Shown here piece by piece: positions 7,020 to 15,134 of a stretch of DNA of 22,469 bases. This stretch comes from an uncultured Clostridia bacterium (lineage in GTDB: Bacteria; Bacillota; Clostridia; Oscillospirales; Acutalibacteraceae): NCBI GenBank assembly GCA_945988915.1, contig CAMFTS010000010.1:1-22469 (forward strand), in the 5' to 3' direction. The translations under genes and the position numbers were made by a program. Position 1 is the stretch's first letter. The number at the start of each line of letters is the position of its first letter. The notes beneath the pieces were generated by a model, which ran no database searches, was not told the origin of the DNA, and saw only the letters and a program-made list of their open reading frames with translations.

Positions 7020-8627
7020 ATGGCAAAAGCACCTTTAACCGTAACGGTTATTACAGATACCCATTATTATTCAAAAAAGCTCGGTACTGAAGGCAAGGCT
7101 TACGACAAGGGCAACTCCAAGAGTCAGTTACTGCTTGCAAGGGCAGAGGAAGTATTAAAGGCAGCATTTGAGCAGATAAAGAAAGATAACAGAACCGATA
7201 TTGTTCTTCTTTCAGGAGATACCACAACAAACGGCGACTTTGATTCTCATAAAGAATTTATCGAGATGCTCCGTGACCTTAAGAATTCAGGCAAGAGGGT
7301 TTTTGTTTTAACGGCAACTCACGATTTTCAGGACGACGGAAAGACTTATGCGTATCGTGGTGATGAAAAGGTTGACATACCTGCGGCAAAGCGTGAAGAT
7401 TTGTTTGAAATGTACCGTGAATTCGGTCCCGATCAGGCCATTTCAGTTCATCAGCCGAGTATGTCATACGCTGTTAAGCTTGCAGACGGTTACAGGCTCC
7501 TTGCAATTAATGACGATAAGAACTTATCCGGTAAAAGCGGCGTTTCCGATGACTGCTTTAACTGGATAAAAGAACAGGTTGAAGATGCAAAGAAGAACGG
7601 TGAATTTGTTATTTCAATGACGCATCACCCGATGATTGCACCGTCTCCTATTTACGGACTTATCGGTAAAAATGATATGTTCGGCGACTTTGATATTCGC
7701 CGTGAACAGTTCGCAGATTTAGGTATGCAGTTTATGCTTACCGGTCATACACATATTCACAGTATTGATAAAATCGTTTCAAAGCGAGGCAATACTTTTT
7801 ATACTATCGCTACCGCTTCAACTATCGGTTATCCCGGAACAATAAGAACAATTACTTATGATCCGGCCAACGAAAAGGTAAGCACAACAACTGATTATAT
7901 TACCGAAAAACCCGATTTCGATATGGGCGGTAAGAATATGCAGGAGTACCTTTCGTATCAGCTTTCAGGTATGATTGTTGATATGGTTAAGGCAGCAGCA
8001 GGGGATATCGAGACATTTGCAAATATGGTTACCGCAATGAGTATCAAGGAAAAGGTAATCTATAAATACGGTTGGATTATAAAGCCCATAGCAAAGATAA
8101 TCAATAATCTTAAAATCGGTACAGTGGCCAAGTGGACAAAGAAAGAAACCGGATTAAAAAAAGAAGATTATGCTGCTATTAAGGATGACAGTGTGCTTGA
8201 TTTTATTATAAATATGGTACTCAATCTTTACGGAGGAGAAAATCTTTATAATCCCGAAGATCCTCAGTATAAAATTGCAATGGGTCTTATCAGCATAATT
8301 GACTCGGTGCTTTCCGCTTTACATATAAAGGTTCGCAGTTTGATTAAGGTATCAGACAGTCTTTATGACTTTGCAGAGCCGCTTATTCATAACAGAGGAA
8401 TCCCTGCATATAATGCAGAATTGCCGATTATGCCTTATTATAAAGAGGGTGAGCAGGGACCGGTTCCCGAAGATAATAAACCTGAGCATACAATTAAGAG
8501 TAAAAAAGGCTTGCCGATAATTATTATTGCAATGCTTGGAATCATTATTTTATTACTTCCAATACTTCTTGTACTTGGCTTTGGATTCATCAAAAATCAA
8601 ATCAAGTACGGAAAGAAAATAAAATAA
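7020..8627 (+). CDS. Calcineurin-like metallophosphoesterase with C-terminal membrane helix
   Basis: The protein is 535 residues. The metallophosphoesterase fold occupies about 1-290: D-x-H at Asp13/His15, GD at Asp67, THHP at about 201-204 and GHTHIH at about 242-247. The usual GNH(D/E) motif is replaced by TATHD, so the normally metal-bridging Asn is Thr100. A helical region of no clear family spans about 300-490, then a strong transmembrane helix (about 503-525, rich in Ile and Leu) and a basic tail. There is no signal peptide, so the catalytic domain should stay in the cytoplasm unless secretion is unconventional. The ribosome site is weak (GAAAGAG). It begins 21 bases after thrS with no terminator between, so it is likely carried on the T-box transcript. 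Substrate unknown. Confidence 0.85.
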   Translation: MAKAPLTVTVITDTHYYSKKLGTEGKAYDKGNSKSQLLLARAEEVLKAAFEQIKKDNRTDIVLLSGDTTTNGDFDSHKEFIEMLRDLKNSGKRVFVLTATHDFQDDGKTYAYRGDEKVDIPAAKREDLFEMYREFGPDQAISVHQPSMSYAVKLADGYRLLAINDDKNLSGKSGVSDDCFNWIKEQVEDAKKNGEFVISMTHHPMIAPSPIYGLIGKNDMFGDFDIRREQFADLGMQFMLTGHTHIHSIDKIVSKRGNTFYTIATASTIGYPGTIRTITYDPANEKVSTTTDYITEKPDFDMGGKNMQEYLSYQLSGMIVDMVKAAAGDIETFANMVTAMSIKEKVIYKYGWIIKPIAKIINNLKIGTVAKWTKKETGLKKEDYAAIKDDSVLDFIINMVLNLYGGENLYNPEDPQYKIAMGLISIIDSVLSALHIKVRSLIKVSDSLYDFAEPLIHNRGIPAYNAELPIMPYYKEGEQGPVPEDNKPEHTIKSKKGLPIIIIAMLGIIILLLPILLVLGFGFIKNQIKYGKKIK

Positions 8628-8644
8628 AAATATATGAACAGCAA

Positions 8645-8675
8645 AAAGCCGAGAACAGAAATTGTTCTCGGCTTT
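8645..8675. terminator. Bidirectional intrinsic terminator
   Basis: A perfect 12-bp stem (AAAGCCGAGAAC with its complement) encloses a 7-base loop. T-rich tracts follow in both directions: TTTTTT shortly after it on plus, TTTTTGC directly on minus. It ends the thrS/phosphoesterase unit and the convergent minus-strand transporter gene. Confidence 0.9.
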
Positions 8676-8694
8676 GTCATTTTTTATTTAAGCA

Positions 8695-9597
8695 TTATGC
8701 ATCGTAAACACCCAGAATTACAATACCTACAATAGCTACGGCTATTGTTATGTAGTGCTTAATTGAAAGCTTTTCTTTAAGGAAAATTCTGCTCCATACA
8801 ACGCTTGCAAGACAGTAAGCGGAAATAATCGGAGCCGCCATAGCAACATGTTCTTCGTCTCCGAGCGCATAAATATATGCGAACTGGCCTGCGGTTTCAA
8901 AGATAGCACCGACATATTTCGGAGCTTCCATTTTTGGTAAGAATTTCTGCTTCTTAATGAACTTAACATATATAAACGCAACAAAACCGCAAACTAAGAA
9001 TGTAAGCTCGTATGCAACATTAGCAACATCCTCATCAAGTGTTTCGAGGACAATGCTGTCGGCAAAAGTTCCGAGAGCATCAAGAAGACAGTAAATAAGA
9101 GGTAAAATAATTGCAAGCGCCGACTTTGAATACTTGTAGTTAGCTTTTTCCTGTCTTAATGCACGAAGCTCGTCGTCTTCGTTAGCTTCGACAAAGCCAA
9201 GGCCGATAACACCCAAGCAAACAAGAGCAACAGCTAAATACTGAGGTCCTGCGAGCTTGTCACCTGTAATAATGCAAAGAACAGCAACCAAAGCGCCCGA
9301 GGAATTGCAAATCGGTGAAGAAACCGAAAGCTCAATGTAACGAAGACCGATATAACCTATCGCCATTGAAAGAATATAAAGTGCTGAAACCGGGAGATAT
9401 TTAAGCATTGCGGCAAGCGTAATATCAACACCGCCGATGAAAATTTCATAAGCTGCGTGCAAGCCCATAATGACACCGACAGCTGTAACCATTTTGTAAT
9501 GACTGTACTTATCCCGCGCATCAGCGCAACCGATTTTTGAAAATAAATCCGACCCGCTCCAACAGAACAGAGCGATTATGGCAAACCAAAACCACAT
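8695..9597 (-). CDS. DMT-superfamily (EamA-like) transporter
   Basis: I start it at the ATG giving MWFWFAIIALFCWSG (300 residues), because AGAGGAAGG lies upstream and a promoter ends just before; the frame remains open 26 codons further but that part carries the leader. About ten hydrophobic segments are visible, in two halves, each a five-helix EamA-type repeat, for example SALYILSMAIGYIGLRYIE and HYITIAVAIVGIVILGVYD. A charged cytoplasmic loop (EANEDDELRALRQEKANYK) separates the halves. Members export or import small metabolites; the substrate cannot be told. It is transcribed alone toward the terminator at 8645-8675. Confidence 0.85.
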   Translation of the reverse strand: MWFWFAIIALFCWSGSDLFSKIGCADARDKYSHYKMVTAVGVIMGLHAAYEIFIGGVDITLAAMLKYLPVSALYILSMAIGYIGLRYIELSVSSPICNSSGALVAVLCIITGDKLAGPQYLAVALVCLGVIGLGFVEANEDDELRALRQEKANYKYSKSALAIILPLIYCLLDALGTFADSIVLETLDEDVANVAYELTFLVCGFVAFIYVKFIKKQKFLPKMEAPKYVGAIFETAGQFAYIYALGDEEHVAMAAPIISAYCLASVVWSRIFLKEKLSIKHYITIAVAIVGIVILGVYDA

Positions 9598-9633
9598 AAA
9601 AATAATACCTTCCTCTGAAAAAATAGTATATAG

Positions 9634-9663
9634 ATTATATATTGCTGCAATGTTTAAAGTCAA
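9634..9663 (-). promoter_or_regulatory. Sigma-A promoter of the DMT transporter gene
   Basis: On the minus strand, TTGACT and TATAAT are separated by 18 bases, about 37 bases ahead of the ATG at 9597. Confidence 0.7.
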
Positions 9664-9686
9664 GCAAAAAATCAATAAAAAAATAC

Positions 9687-9703
9687 AAAAATTGACAATT
9701 TTT
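9687..9703 (-). terminator. Weak A/T-only hairpin after the MATE gene
   Basis: Seven A-T pairs (AAAAATT/AATTTTT) enclose a 3-base loop, followed on the minus strand by GTATTTTTTTATTG. It has the layout of an intrinsic terminator, but the stem is weak. It sits between the MATE stop and the DMT promoter. Confidence 0.4.
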
Positions 9704-9723
9704 CGGAATTTATATAAAGCTCG

Positions 9724-11100
9724 TTAAGTATCCTCTTTAGGAAGATTTTTAAAGAATAATACCGTAAAAGGCAAGGAAATAATAAAAGTAATTATATCAC
9801 CTACGGTTTGCGATAGCTCAATACCCGTAAGTCCGAAGAAATGAGTTAAAACAATAATTGTAGGAATAAATGCAAGACCGCTGCGAAGTGTAGCAAGAAA
9901 TGTAGCCGTTGCATTTTTGCCTATGCTTTGAAATAACATATTTGAACAAACGCATAACGGTTGAACGAAAAGTGCAATCAGCTGCGCTCTCAAAGCGACA
10001 GTGCCTATTTCAATAACCTGTGCATCATTTCTGAAAACACCTATAAGATTGCCTGAAAAAATCATACCTATAACTGCTAAAATGCCGAGAGCAATTCCGC
10101 TGACAGCAAGTGTAAAGAAATATGCTTTTTTTACCCGCTGATATTTATGCGCACCGTAATTGAAAGCTGAAACAGGCTGAAAGCCTTGTCCGATACCCAG
10201 ACCGACTGCAAATGCAAAGAAGCATATTTTATTAACGATGGTCATAGCCGAAATGGCAGCATCACCGTAAACGCCTGCATATCCGTTAAGTATCATAGTA
10301 GAAATTGAAGTAAGTCCCTGTCTTACAAGACTCGGCATACCGGTTGTGACGATTTTTCCGAGATGTTCCTTTTTAAAAGAAATTCTCTTAGGATTTATCT
10401 TTGAAACGGTTTTGCCCGAAATAAAGATTGCTGTCAGAATACAAAAACTGATAACCTGTGAAATTGCAGTAGCAATACCTGCACCGCGGATTCCCGTTTG
10501 AAAGCAGTCAATCAAAAGCCAGTCACCGAAAATGTTTAATAAACCGCCCGTAACAAGACCTATCATAGCGGTTGAAGCTTTACCCTCGTATCTTAAAATG
10601 TTGTTAAGTACAAAGCTTGCACACATAAAGGGCGAAGCCAACAGAATATAAACAGCATAGCTTTTAGCATAGGGAAGTATTGTATCCGTACTGCCCAAAA
10701 GACGCATAAGAGGGGTAATAAATAATAGCCCGAAAACGCACATTGATATACCGAATATTACAGAAATAAAGAACCCCGTTGATGCAACCGTTGTAGCGCT
10801 TTCGGTATCCTTTTCACCGAGCTTGCGAGAGATAACACTTCCGGAGCCGTGACCGAATAAAAATCCGACAGCCTGAATAATTGCCATAAGACCGAATACT
10901 ACACCGACAGCACCGCTTGCACTTGTACCTATTTTACTGACAAAATAGGTGTCAGCCATACTGTAAATTGTTGTAACAAGCATACTTACGGTAGTTGGAA
11001 TTCCAAGCTTAATTACAAGCTTTGAAATCGGGGTTTCGGTTAAAAATTTATATTGTTGTTCGTCATTTCTTGTCTGTGACATTTTGTTACTTCTTTTCAT
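9724..11100 (-). CDS. MATE-family efflux transporter
   Basis: This 458-residue membrane protein has about twelve helices in two homologous six-helix bundles. Family marks include the N-terminal ISKLVIKLGIPTTVSMLV, the MADTYFVSKIGTSA stretch in helix 2, and GHGSGSVISRKLGEKD after helix 3; the second half has SLVRQGLTSIS and GIGQGFQPVSAFNYGA, the repeat's counterparts. Such proteins exchange Na+ or H+ for cationic drugs or metabolites. Two starts compete: the ATG at 11100, which has poor ribosome-site support, and MSQTRN six codons later, which has AGAAG 7 bases upstream. A TATACT element at 11105-11110 (minus) would put the transcript start near 11098, favouring the later ATG. Substrate unknown. 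Confidence 0.92.
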   Translation of the reverse strand: MKRSNKMSQTRNDEQQYKFLTETPISKLVIKLGIPTTVSMLVTTIYSMADTYFVSKIGTSASGAVGVVFGLMAIIQAVGFLFGHGSGSVISRKLGEKDTESATTVASTGFFISVIFGISMCVFGLLFITPLMRLLGSTDTILPYAKSYAVYILLASPFMCASFVLNNILRYEGKASTAMIGLVTGGLLNIFGDWLLIDCFQTGIRGAGIATAISQVISFCILTAIFISGKTVSKINPKRISFKKEHLGKIVTTGMPSLVRQGLTSISTMILNGYAGVYGDAAISAMTIVNKICFFAFAVGLGIGQGFQPVSAFNYGAHKYQRVKKAYFFTLAVSGIALGILAVIGMIFSGNLIGVFRNDAQVIEIGTVALRAQLIALFVQPLCVCSNMLFQSIGKNATATFLATLRSGLAFIPTIIVLTHFFGLTGIELSQTVGDIITFIISLPFTVLFFKNLPKEDT

Positions 11101-11121
11101 TTATAGTATATATCCCAAAAA

Positions 11122-11149
11122 TTCCCGCCTTGAATCAACAAAGCGGGAG
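11122..11149 (-). terminator. Intrinsic terminator after the UPF0210 gene
   Basis: On the minus strand a GC-rich stem (TCCCGC with GCGGGA, plus a wobble pair) encloses about 14 bases and is followed by AATTTTTGGG. It begins within 5 bases of the UPF0210 stop codon and separates that operon from the MATE gene. Confidence 0.65.
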
Positions 11150-11153
11150 GCTT

Positions 11154-12509
11154 TCAGTTTTTAAGACTCTGTAAGGGAGCGGGAATTCTGCCGCCTCTTG
11201 AAATAAATTTAGCCGGAGAAGCAGTGCTTACTTTCATAATCGGAGAAACACCGAAAAGACCTCCGAATTCAATTTCTTCACCGTCTTTTTTACCTATTGC
11301 GGGAATGACTCTGACTGCGGTTGTCTTTGAATTAACCATACCGATTGCCGCCTCATCAGCAATAATACCTGAAATTACCTCTGCGGGAGTATCTCCCGGA
11401 ATTGCTATCATATCAAGACCGACAGAGCAAACAGCCGTCATAGCTTCAAGCTTTTCAATGAGAAGAGTTCCGCTTCTTGCGGCATCAATCATACCTGCAT
11501 CTTCAGAAACAGGAATAAATGCACCCGAAAGACCGCCGACATGTGACGATGCCATTACGCCGCCTTTTTTAACAGCGTCGTTGAGAAGTGCAAGGCAAGC
11601 TGTAGTACCGCAAGCACCGCATTCCTCAAGTCCCATTTCCTCAAGAATATGTGCCACCGAGTCGCCTATTGCAGGTGTAGGAGCAAGAGAAAGGTCAACA
11701 ATTCCGAACGGAACACCGAGCCTTTCAGATGCAACCGTTGCAACGAGCTGACCGACTCTTGTAATCTTGAACGCTGTCTTTTTAACGGTGTCGGCAACTT
11801 CGGTAATATCTGCATCGGGAATTTTTGAAAGTGCCGCTCTGACAACACCGGGACCTGAAACACCGACATTTATAACGCAGTCGGGCTCACCTGCACCGTG
11901 GAATGCACCCGCCATAAACGGATTATCTTCAACTGCGTTGCAGAAAACCACTAACTTTGACGGGCCGACAAGACCTTTATCTTTAGTAAGTTCGGCAGAT
12001 TCCAGTACAACCTGACCCATAATCCTTACGGCGTCCATATTTATACCTGTTTTTGTTGAGCCTATGTTTACGCTTGAACAGATTCTTTCTGTTGTTGCGA
12101 GCGCCTCGGGAATACTTCTGATAAGTCTTTCATCACCTGCGGCAAATCCTTTCTGGACAAGTGCCGAATAGCCACCCAAAAAGTTTACTCCGACTTCTTT
12201 GGCTGCCTTGTCAAGCATTTTGGCATATTTAACGGGATCTGCACCGCTTGGTGCGGAAACCATAGCAATAGGAGTTACTGATATTCTTTTGTTAATAATC
12301 GGAATACCGTATTCCTTTTCAATGTTCTCACCGGTTTTTACGAGGTCTTGTGCTTTAAAACAGATTTTGTCATAGATTTTCTGACAAGCTTTGTCAGCAT
12401 CACTGTCAGCACAGTCAAGTAAAGAAATACCCATAGTGATAGTTCGGATATCAAGGTTTTCTTCACGAATCATATTTATTGTTTCGAGTATATCATGAGT
12501 ATTAATCAT
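11154..12509 (-). CDS. PFL-family (UPF0210/DUF711) protein
   Basis: The protein is 451 residues, the usual length of the UPF0210 family. Recognisable stretches are IRTITMGISLLDC near the start, NFLGGYSALVQKGF, ICSSVNIGSTKTGINMDAV, FHGAGEPDCVINVGVSGPG, and LEECGACGTTACLALLNDAVKKGG. The fold is reported to resemble glycyl-radical enzymes of the pyruvate formate-lyase group, hence the name. I see no C-terminal glycyl-radical motif (RVxGY), so it is probably not a radical enzyme of that kind. Its function is not established. The gene follows an ACT-domain (UPF0237) gene at 28 bases, a pairing conserved across many bacteria and archaea. A ribosome site, GAAAGGAAT, precedes the start. Confidence 0.93.
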   Translation of the reverse strand: MINTHDILETINMIREENLDIRTITMGISLLDCADSDADKACQKIYDKICFKAQDLVKTGENIEKEYGIPIINKRISVTPIAMVSAPSGADPVKYAKMLDKAAKEVGVNFLGGYSALVQKGFAAGDERLIRSIPEALATTERICSSVNIGSTKTGINMDAVRIMGQVVLESAELTKDKGLVGPSKLVVFCNAVEDNPFMAGAFHGAGEPDCVINVGVSGPGVVRAALSKIPDADITEVADTVKKTAFKITRVGQLVATVASERLGVPFGIVDLSLAPTPAIGDSVAHILEEMGLEECGACGTTACLALLNDAVKKGGVMASSHVGGLSGAFIPVSEDAGMIDAARSGTLLIEKLEAMTAVCSVGLDMIAIPGDTPAEVISGIIADEAAIGMVNSKTTAVRVIPAIGKKDGEEIEFGGLFGVSPIMKVSTASPAKFISRGGRIPAPLQSLKN

Positions 12510-12537
12510 ATCTGTTAATTCCTTTCAGACAATAAAA

Positions 12538-12807
12538 TCAGATTCTGTGCATAGAATTAAAAATGTCTTCGTGCATTGCGTTCACAGAAAGACCGAGTTC
12601 TTTGCCTAAGCTTTCACATTTTGCGGAAAACTGTGTGAATTCGATATTGCTTTTTGAAACATCTACGAGCATAATCATACAGAACATATCCTGTAAAATT
12701 GTCTGTGATACTTCAATTACATTTACATTATATTCCGAACAAAGAGCTGAGACCTTTGCAAGAATACCGACCATATCACGGCCGACAACAGTTATAATAG
12801 CGCGCAT
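12538..12807 (-). CDS. ACT-domain protein (UPF0237)
   Basis: The protein is 89 residues from the ATG giving MRAIITVVGRD, chosen because GGAGG is 7 bases upstream; the open frame extends 20 codons further into the promoter. It is a single ACT domain (beta-alpha-beta-beta-alpha-beta) of the GcvR-like type, with VGRDMVGILAKVSALCSEYNVN forming the first strand-helix unit. ACT domains usually bind amino acids or similar small ligands and act as dimers. Pairing with the UPF0210 gene suggests it gates or assembles with that protein, but neither partner has a proven role that I know of. Confidence 0.9.
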   Translation of the reverse strand: MRAIITVVGRDMVGILAKVSALCSEYNVNVIEVSQTILQDMFCMIMLVDVSKSNIEFTQFSAKCESLGKELGLSVNAMHEDIFNSMHRI

Positions 12808-12835
12808 AAAAATACCTCCGTAAAAATATGGTAGT

Positions 12836-12844
12836 ATTTTAGCA
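12836..12844 (-). promoter_or_regulatory. Probable extended -10 promoter of the UPF0237/UPF0210 operon
   Basis: On the minus strand TGCTAAAAT is an extended -10 (TGn before TAAAAT), 28 bases ahead of the ATG. The -35 region is only T-rich (GTTTTT at 17 bases). Confidence 0.5.
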
Positions 12845-12962
12845 CAAAACGGCGTGAAAAAACACATATTTTTTTAATTTTTTAAATTTTAGGTATAACT
12901 TAATAAAAAAATATGATATATTATTATATTATATACTACTTATACAAAAGGGAAGCGATTAA

Positions 12963-13775
12963 GTGTATAAAAAACTTATTGATATGCATGTGCATACAGA
13001 TAATTCGCCTGACGGTAATCACTCCGCCATGTATATTTGTGAACAGGCAGAGCTCAACGGTATAAGAGCACTTGCATTTACAGATCACTGTGAGGTAGAT
13101 GTTTACCGGGATGAGAATTATGACAAGCGTTACAGACAGTCATATTTTGAAATCACAAAAGCACAGTGTGCTTTCAGAGGAAAAGTTCTGGTATTAAAAG
13201 GCATTGAACTCGCACAGGGCCATTACAATAAAAGCCTTGCTGATGAAATTTTGTCAAAATATGATTGCGATGTTGTAATAGGTTCGATTCACGCGCTTCG
13301 TCATACAAAGGATTTCTGTCATCTTGACGGATATACTGAAGAAAATGTTAAAGTATATACCGAAAAATATTTAAAAGAAATATACAATATGATAAAATGG
13401 GGAAAGTTTGATATATTAGCTCATTTAACATATCCTATGAGATATTTTTATTCGAAAGCAGGAATTGAAGTCGATTTGAACGATTATAAGGAACAGGTTG
13501 ACGCAATTCTTTCGCTTTTAGCAGAGAAAGAAAAGGCTCTTGAGATAAATACGGCAGGTCTTCGTCAACAGATAAACAAGCTTTCTCCCGAAGTCGGCGT
13601 TGTAAAACGCTTTAAGGAATTAGGCGGAAAATATGTGACTTTTGGCTCTGATGCGCATTATGCGGAAGATGTTACCTCCGGAATTGAAGAAGCCTATGAC
13701 GCGATGAAACAGGCAGGTTTTTCTGAATTTACATTTTATCAGAAGCATACACCTATTCTTATGCCCATTGAATAA
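12963..13775 (+). CDS. PHP-domain phosphatase, histidinol-phosphatase type (HisK/HisJ-like)
   Basis: This 270-residue protein begins with GTG; AGGGAAG lies 7 bases upstream and the conserved DMHVHTD motif follows at once, so no later start would keep the domain whole. Metal-binding PHP marks are His9 and His11 (HVH), Asp41/His42 (FTDHCE), Glu82 (GIE), His110 (GSIHA), a His in DILAHL, and GSDAH near the C-terminus. This set and the length fit the histidinol-phosphatase branch, which removes phosphate from L-histidinol phosphate. No other histidine gene is near, so the substrate stays open. ispE follows after 16 bases, with Rrf2 and LysR genes behind it. Confidence 0.85.
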   Translation: MYKKLIDMHVHTDNSPDGNHSAMYICEQAELNGIRALAFTDHCEVDVYRDENYDKRYRQSYFEITKAQCAFRGKVLVLKGIELAQGHYNKSLADEILSKYDCDVVIGSIHALRHTKDFCHLDGYTEENVKVYTEKYLKEIYNMIKWGKFDILAHLTYPMRYFYSKAGIEVDLNDYKEQVDAILSLLAEKEKALEINTAGLRQQINKLSPEVGVVKRFKELGGKYVTFGSDAHYAEDVTSGIEEAYDAMKQAGFSEFTFYQKHTPILMPIE

Positions 13776-13791
13776 CCGAAAGGATTTATAT

Positions 13792-14661
13792 ATGATAGTT
13801 AAAGCAGCGGCAAAAATTAATCTTATGCTTGATGTTACAGGCATACTTCCAAACGGATATCACAGTCTTTTTATGATTATGCAGTCAGTCGGCTGTTATG
13901 ATAAGGTCCGTGTTGACAGAATTGACGGCAATGACATAATAATTGTTACTGATGACGAGCGTGTTCCGAAAGATAAAAGCAATATTGCATACAAGGCTGC
14001 AGAAGCGTTTTTTGAATATAACGGAATTAAGGAAAAACGCGGCGTTGAAATCGAAATAGAAAAGAATATTCCTATGGCGGCAGGTCTTGCCGGCGGAAGC
14101 GCAGACGGTGCAGCCGTTATTTTTGCATTAGACAAACTGTTTAATACAGATCTTCCTCTTTTTACTCTGTGTGAAATAGGAGAAAAGGTTGGTGCCGATG
14201 TTCCGTTTTCCCTTCACGGCGGAACAGCGCTTTGCACAGATACAGGCGGAGTTATTGCTCCGTTGCCGAAGCTTGAGAATTGCTTTGTTGTACTGTGCAA
14301 ACCGCCGATGGATGTTTCAACGGTCGGTGCATATAGACAGATTGATGAAGCGAACAGAATCCGTCACTGCGATAAAAACGCAATGCTGTTTGCTATGAAG
14401 AACAGAGATTTTGAGCTTATGTGCAGGAAAGCAGGCAATGTTTTTGAGCAGGTAATAGAAGTTCCGCTTCGTCCTTATATTAAAACAACTATGAAAAAAT
14501 ACGAAGCGGCATTAACGCTTATGAGCGGCTCCGGTCCGACAGTTTACGGAGTATTCAAAGATGAGAAAAAAGCCCGTGAATGTGCGGACAAGCTTCGTGA
14601 AGAATTTGATGATGTAATACTCACAGCTCCATGTGAAAAATCCGTAGAAGAGGTTAAATAA
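13792..14661 (+). CDS. ispE: 4-diphosphocytidyl-2-C-methyl-D-erythritol kinase
   Basis: The GHMP-family kinase adds phosphate to CDP-methylerythritol in the MEP isoprenoid pathway. The 289-residue reading starts at MIVKAAAKIN, with AAAGGA 8 bases upstream; an earlier in-frame ATG adds 8 residues from the previous gene's end and is rejected. Lys8 (AKINLMLDV) and Asp136 (GADVPF) match the catalytic pair. The ATP loop is PMAAGLAGGSADGAA (about 94-108), and the third motif, LMSGSGPTVYG, lies near the C-terminus. Its TAA stop shares one base with the ATG of the Rrf2 gene (TAATG), so translation is probably coupled. IspE beside an Rrf2 regulator fits a pathway whose later enzymes (IspG, IspH) are Fe-S proteins, though this is inference. 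Confidence 0.96.
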   Translation: MIVKAAAKINLMLDVTGILPNGYHSLFMIMQSVGCYDKVRVDRIDGNDIIIVTDDERVPKDKSNIAYKAAEAFFEYNGIKEKRGVEIEIEKNIPMAAGLAGGSADGAAVIFALDKLFNTDLPLFTLCEIGEKVGADVPFSLHGGTALCTDTGGVIAPLPKLENCFVVLCKPPMDVSTVGAYRQIDEANRIRHCDKNAMLFAMKNRDFELMCRKAGNVFEQVIEVPLRPYIKTTMKKYEAALTLMSGSGPTVYGVFKDEKKARECADKLREEFDDVILTAPCEKSVEEVK

Positions 14662-15098
14662 TGAAATTTTCAACAAAGAGCAGATACGCTCTAAGGCTTA
14701 TGATAGATCTGACTTTACATAATAACGGAGATTATATTGCGCTCAAGGATATATCGGAAAGGCAGAATATTTCCGTAAAATATCTTGAACAGATAGTATC
14801 AGTACTTGCGAAATCCGGTATGCTTAAAAGTGTTCGCGGCCCTCAGGGCGGATATAAGCTTGCAAAAGCTCCTTCAAACTATACGGCAGGGGAGGTTTTA
14901 AGAATTACCGAAGGGAGCCTGGCTCCTATACCTTGCCTTGACGGAGAAGCTGTTGAATGTGAGCATTACAGTCAATGTTCCACTATTGATTTTTGGAAAG
15001 GTCTTTTAGATGCAGTCAACAATTATGTCGATTCGGTTACAATAGCAGATCTTGCCGAGCAGTATAAGCTCAAAGGCTCGTTAGATTATATTATATAA
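14661..15098 (+). CDS. Rrf2-family transcriptional regulator with three cysteines
   Basis: The protein is 145 residues. A winged helix occupies about 1-70: MKFSTKSRYALRLMIDL, YIALKDISERQNISVKYLEQI, then VRGPQGGYKLAK, a typical Rrf2 wing. A dimerisation helix follows. Cys92, Cys100 and Cys106 match the position, but not the exact spacing, of IscR's [2Fe-2S] ligands (92, 98, 104). The spacing here is C-x7-C-x5-C. Many clostridial Rrf2 proteins keep such cysteines. It may sense Fe-S status, nitric oxide or redox state; CymR-type regulators of cysteine metabolism lack the triad. It overlaps the ispE stop by one base. Targets are unknown; the adhE/HydS cluster nearby is a candidate. Confidence 0.92.
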   Translation: MKFSTKSRYALRLMIDLTLHNNGDYIALKDISERQNISVKYLEQIVSVLAKSGMLKSVRGPQGGYKLAKAPSNYTAGEVLRITEGSLAPIPCLDGEAVECEHYSQCSTIDFWKGLLDAVNNYVDSVTIADLAEQYKLKGSLDYII

Positions 15099-15134
15099 CA
15101 ATAATCCGAAAAAATATGAAAAGTGGTGGAAACT

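Noticed and set aside
11224..11751. Long plus-strand open frame (175 codons) within the UPF0210 gene
   Set aside because: It is antisense to a well-conserved family protein, has no plausible ribosome site and has a shadow-like composition rich in Ser, Pro and Ala.
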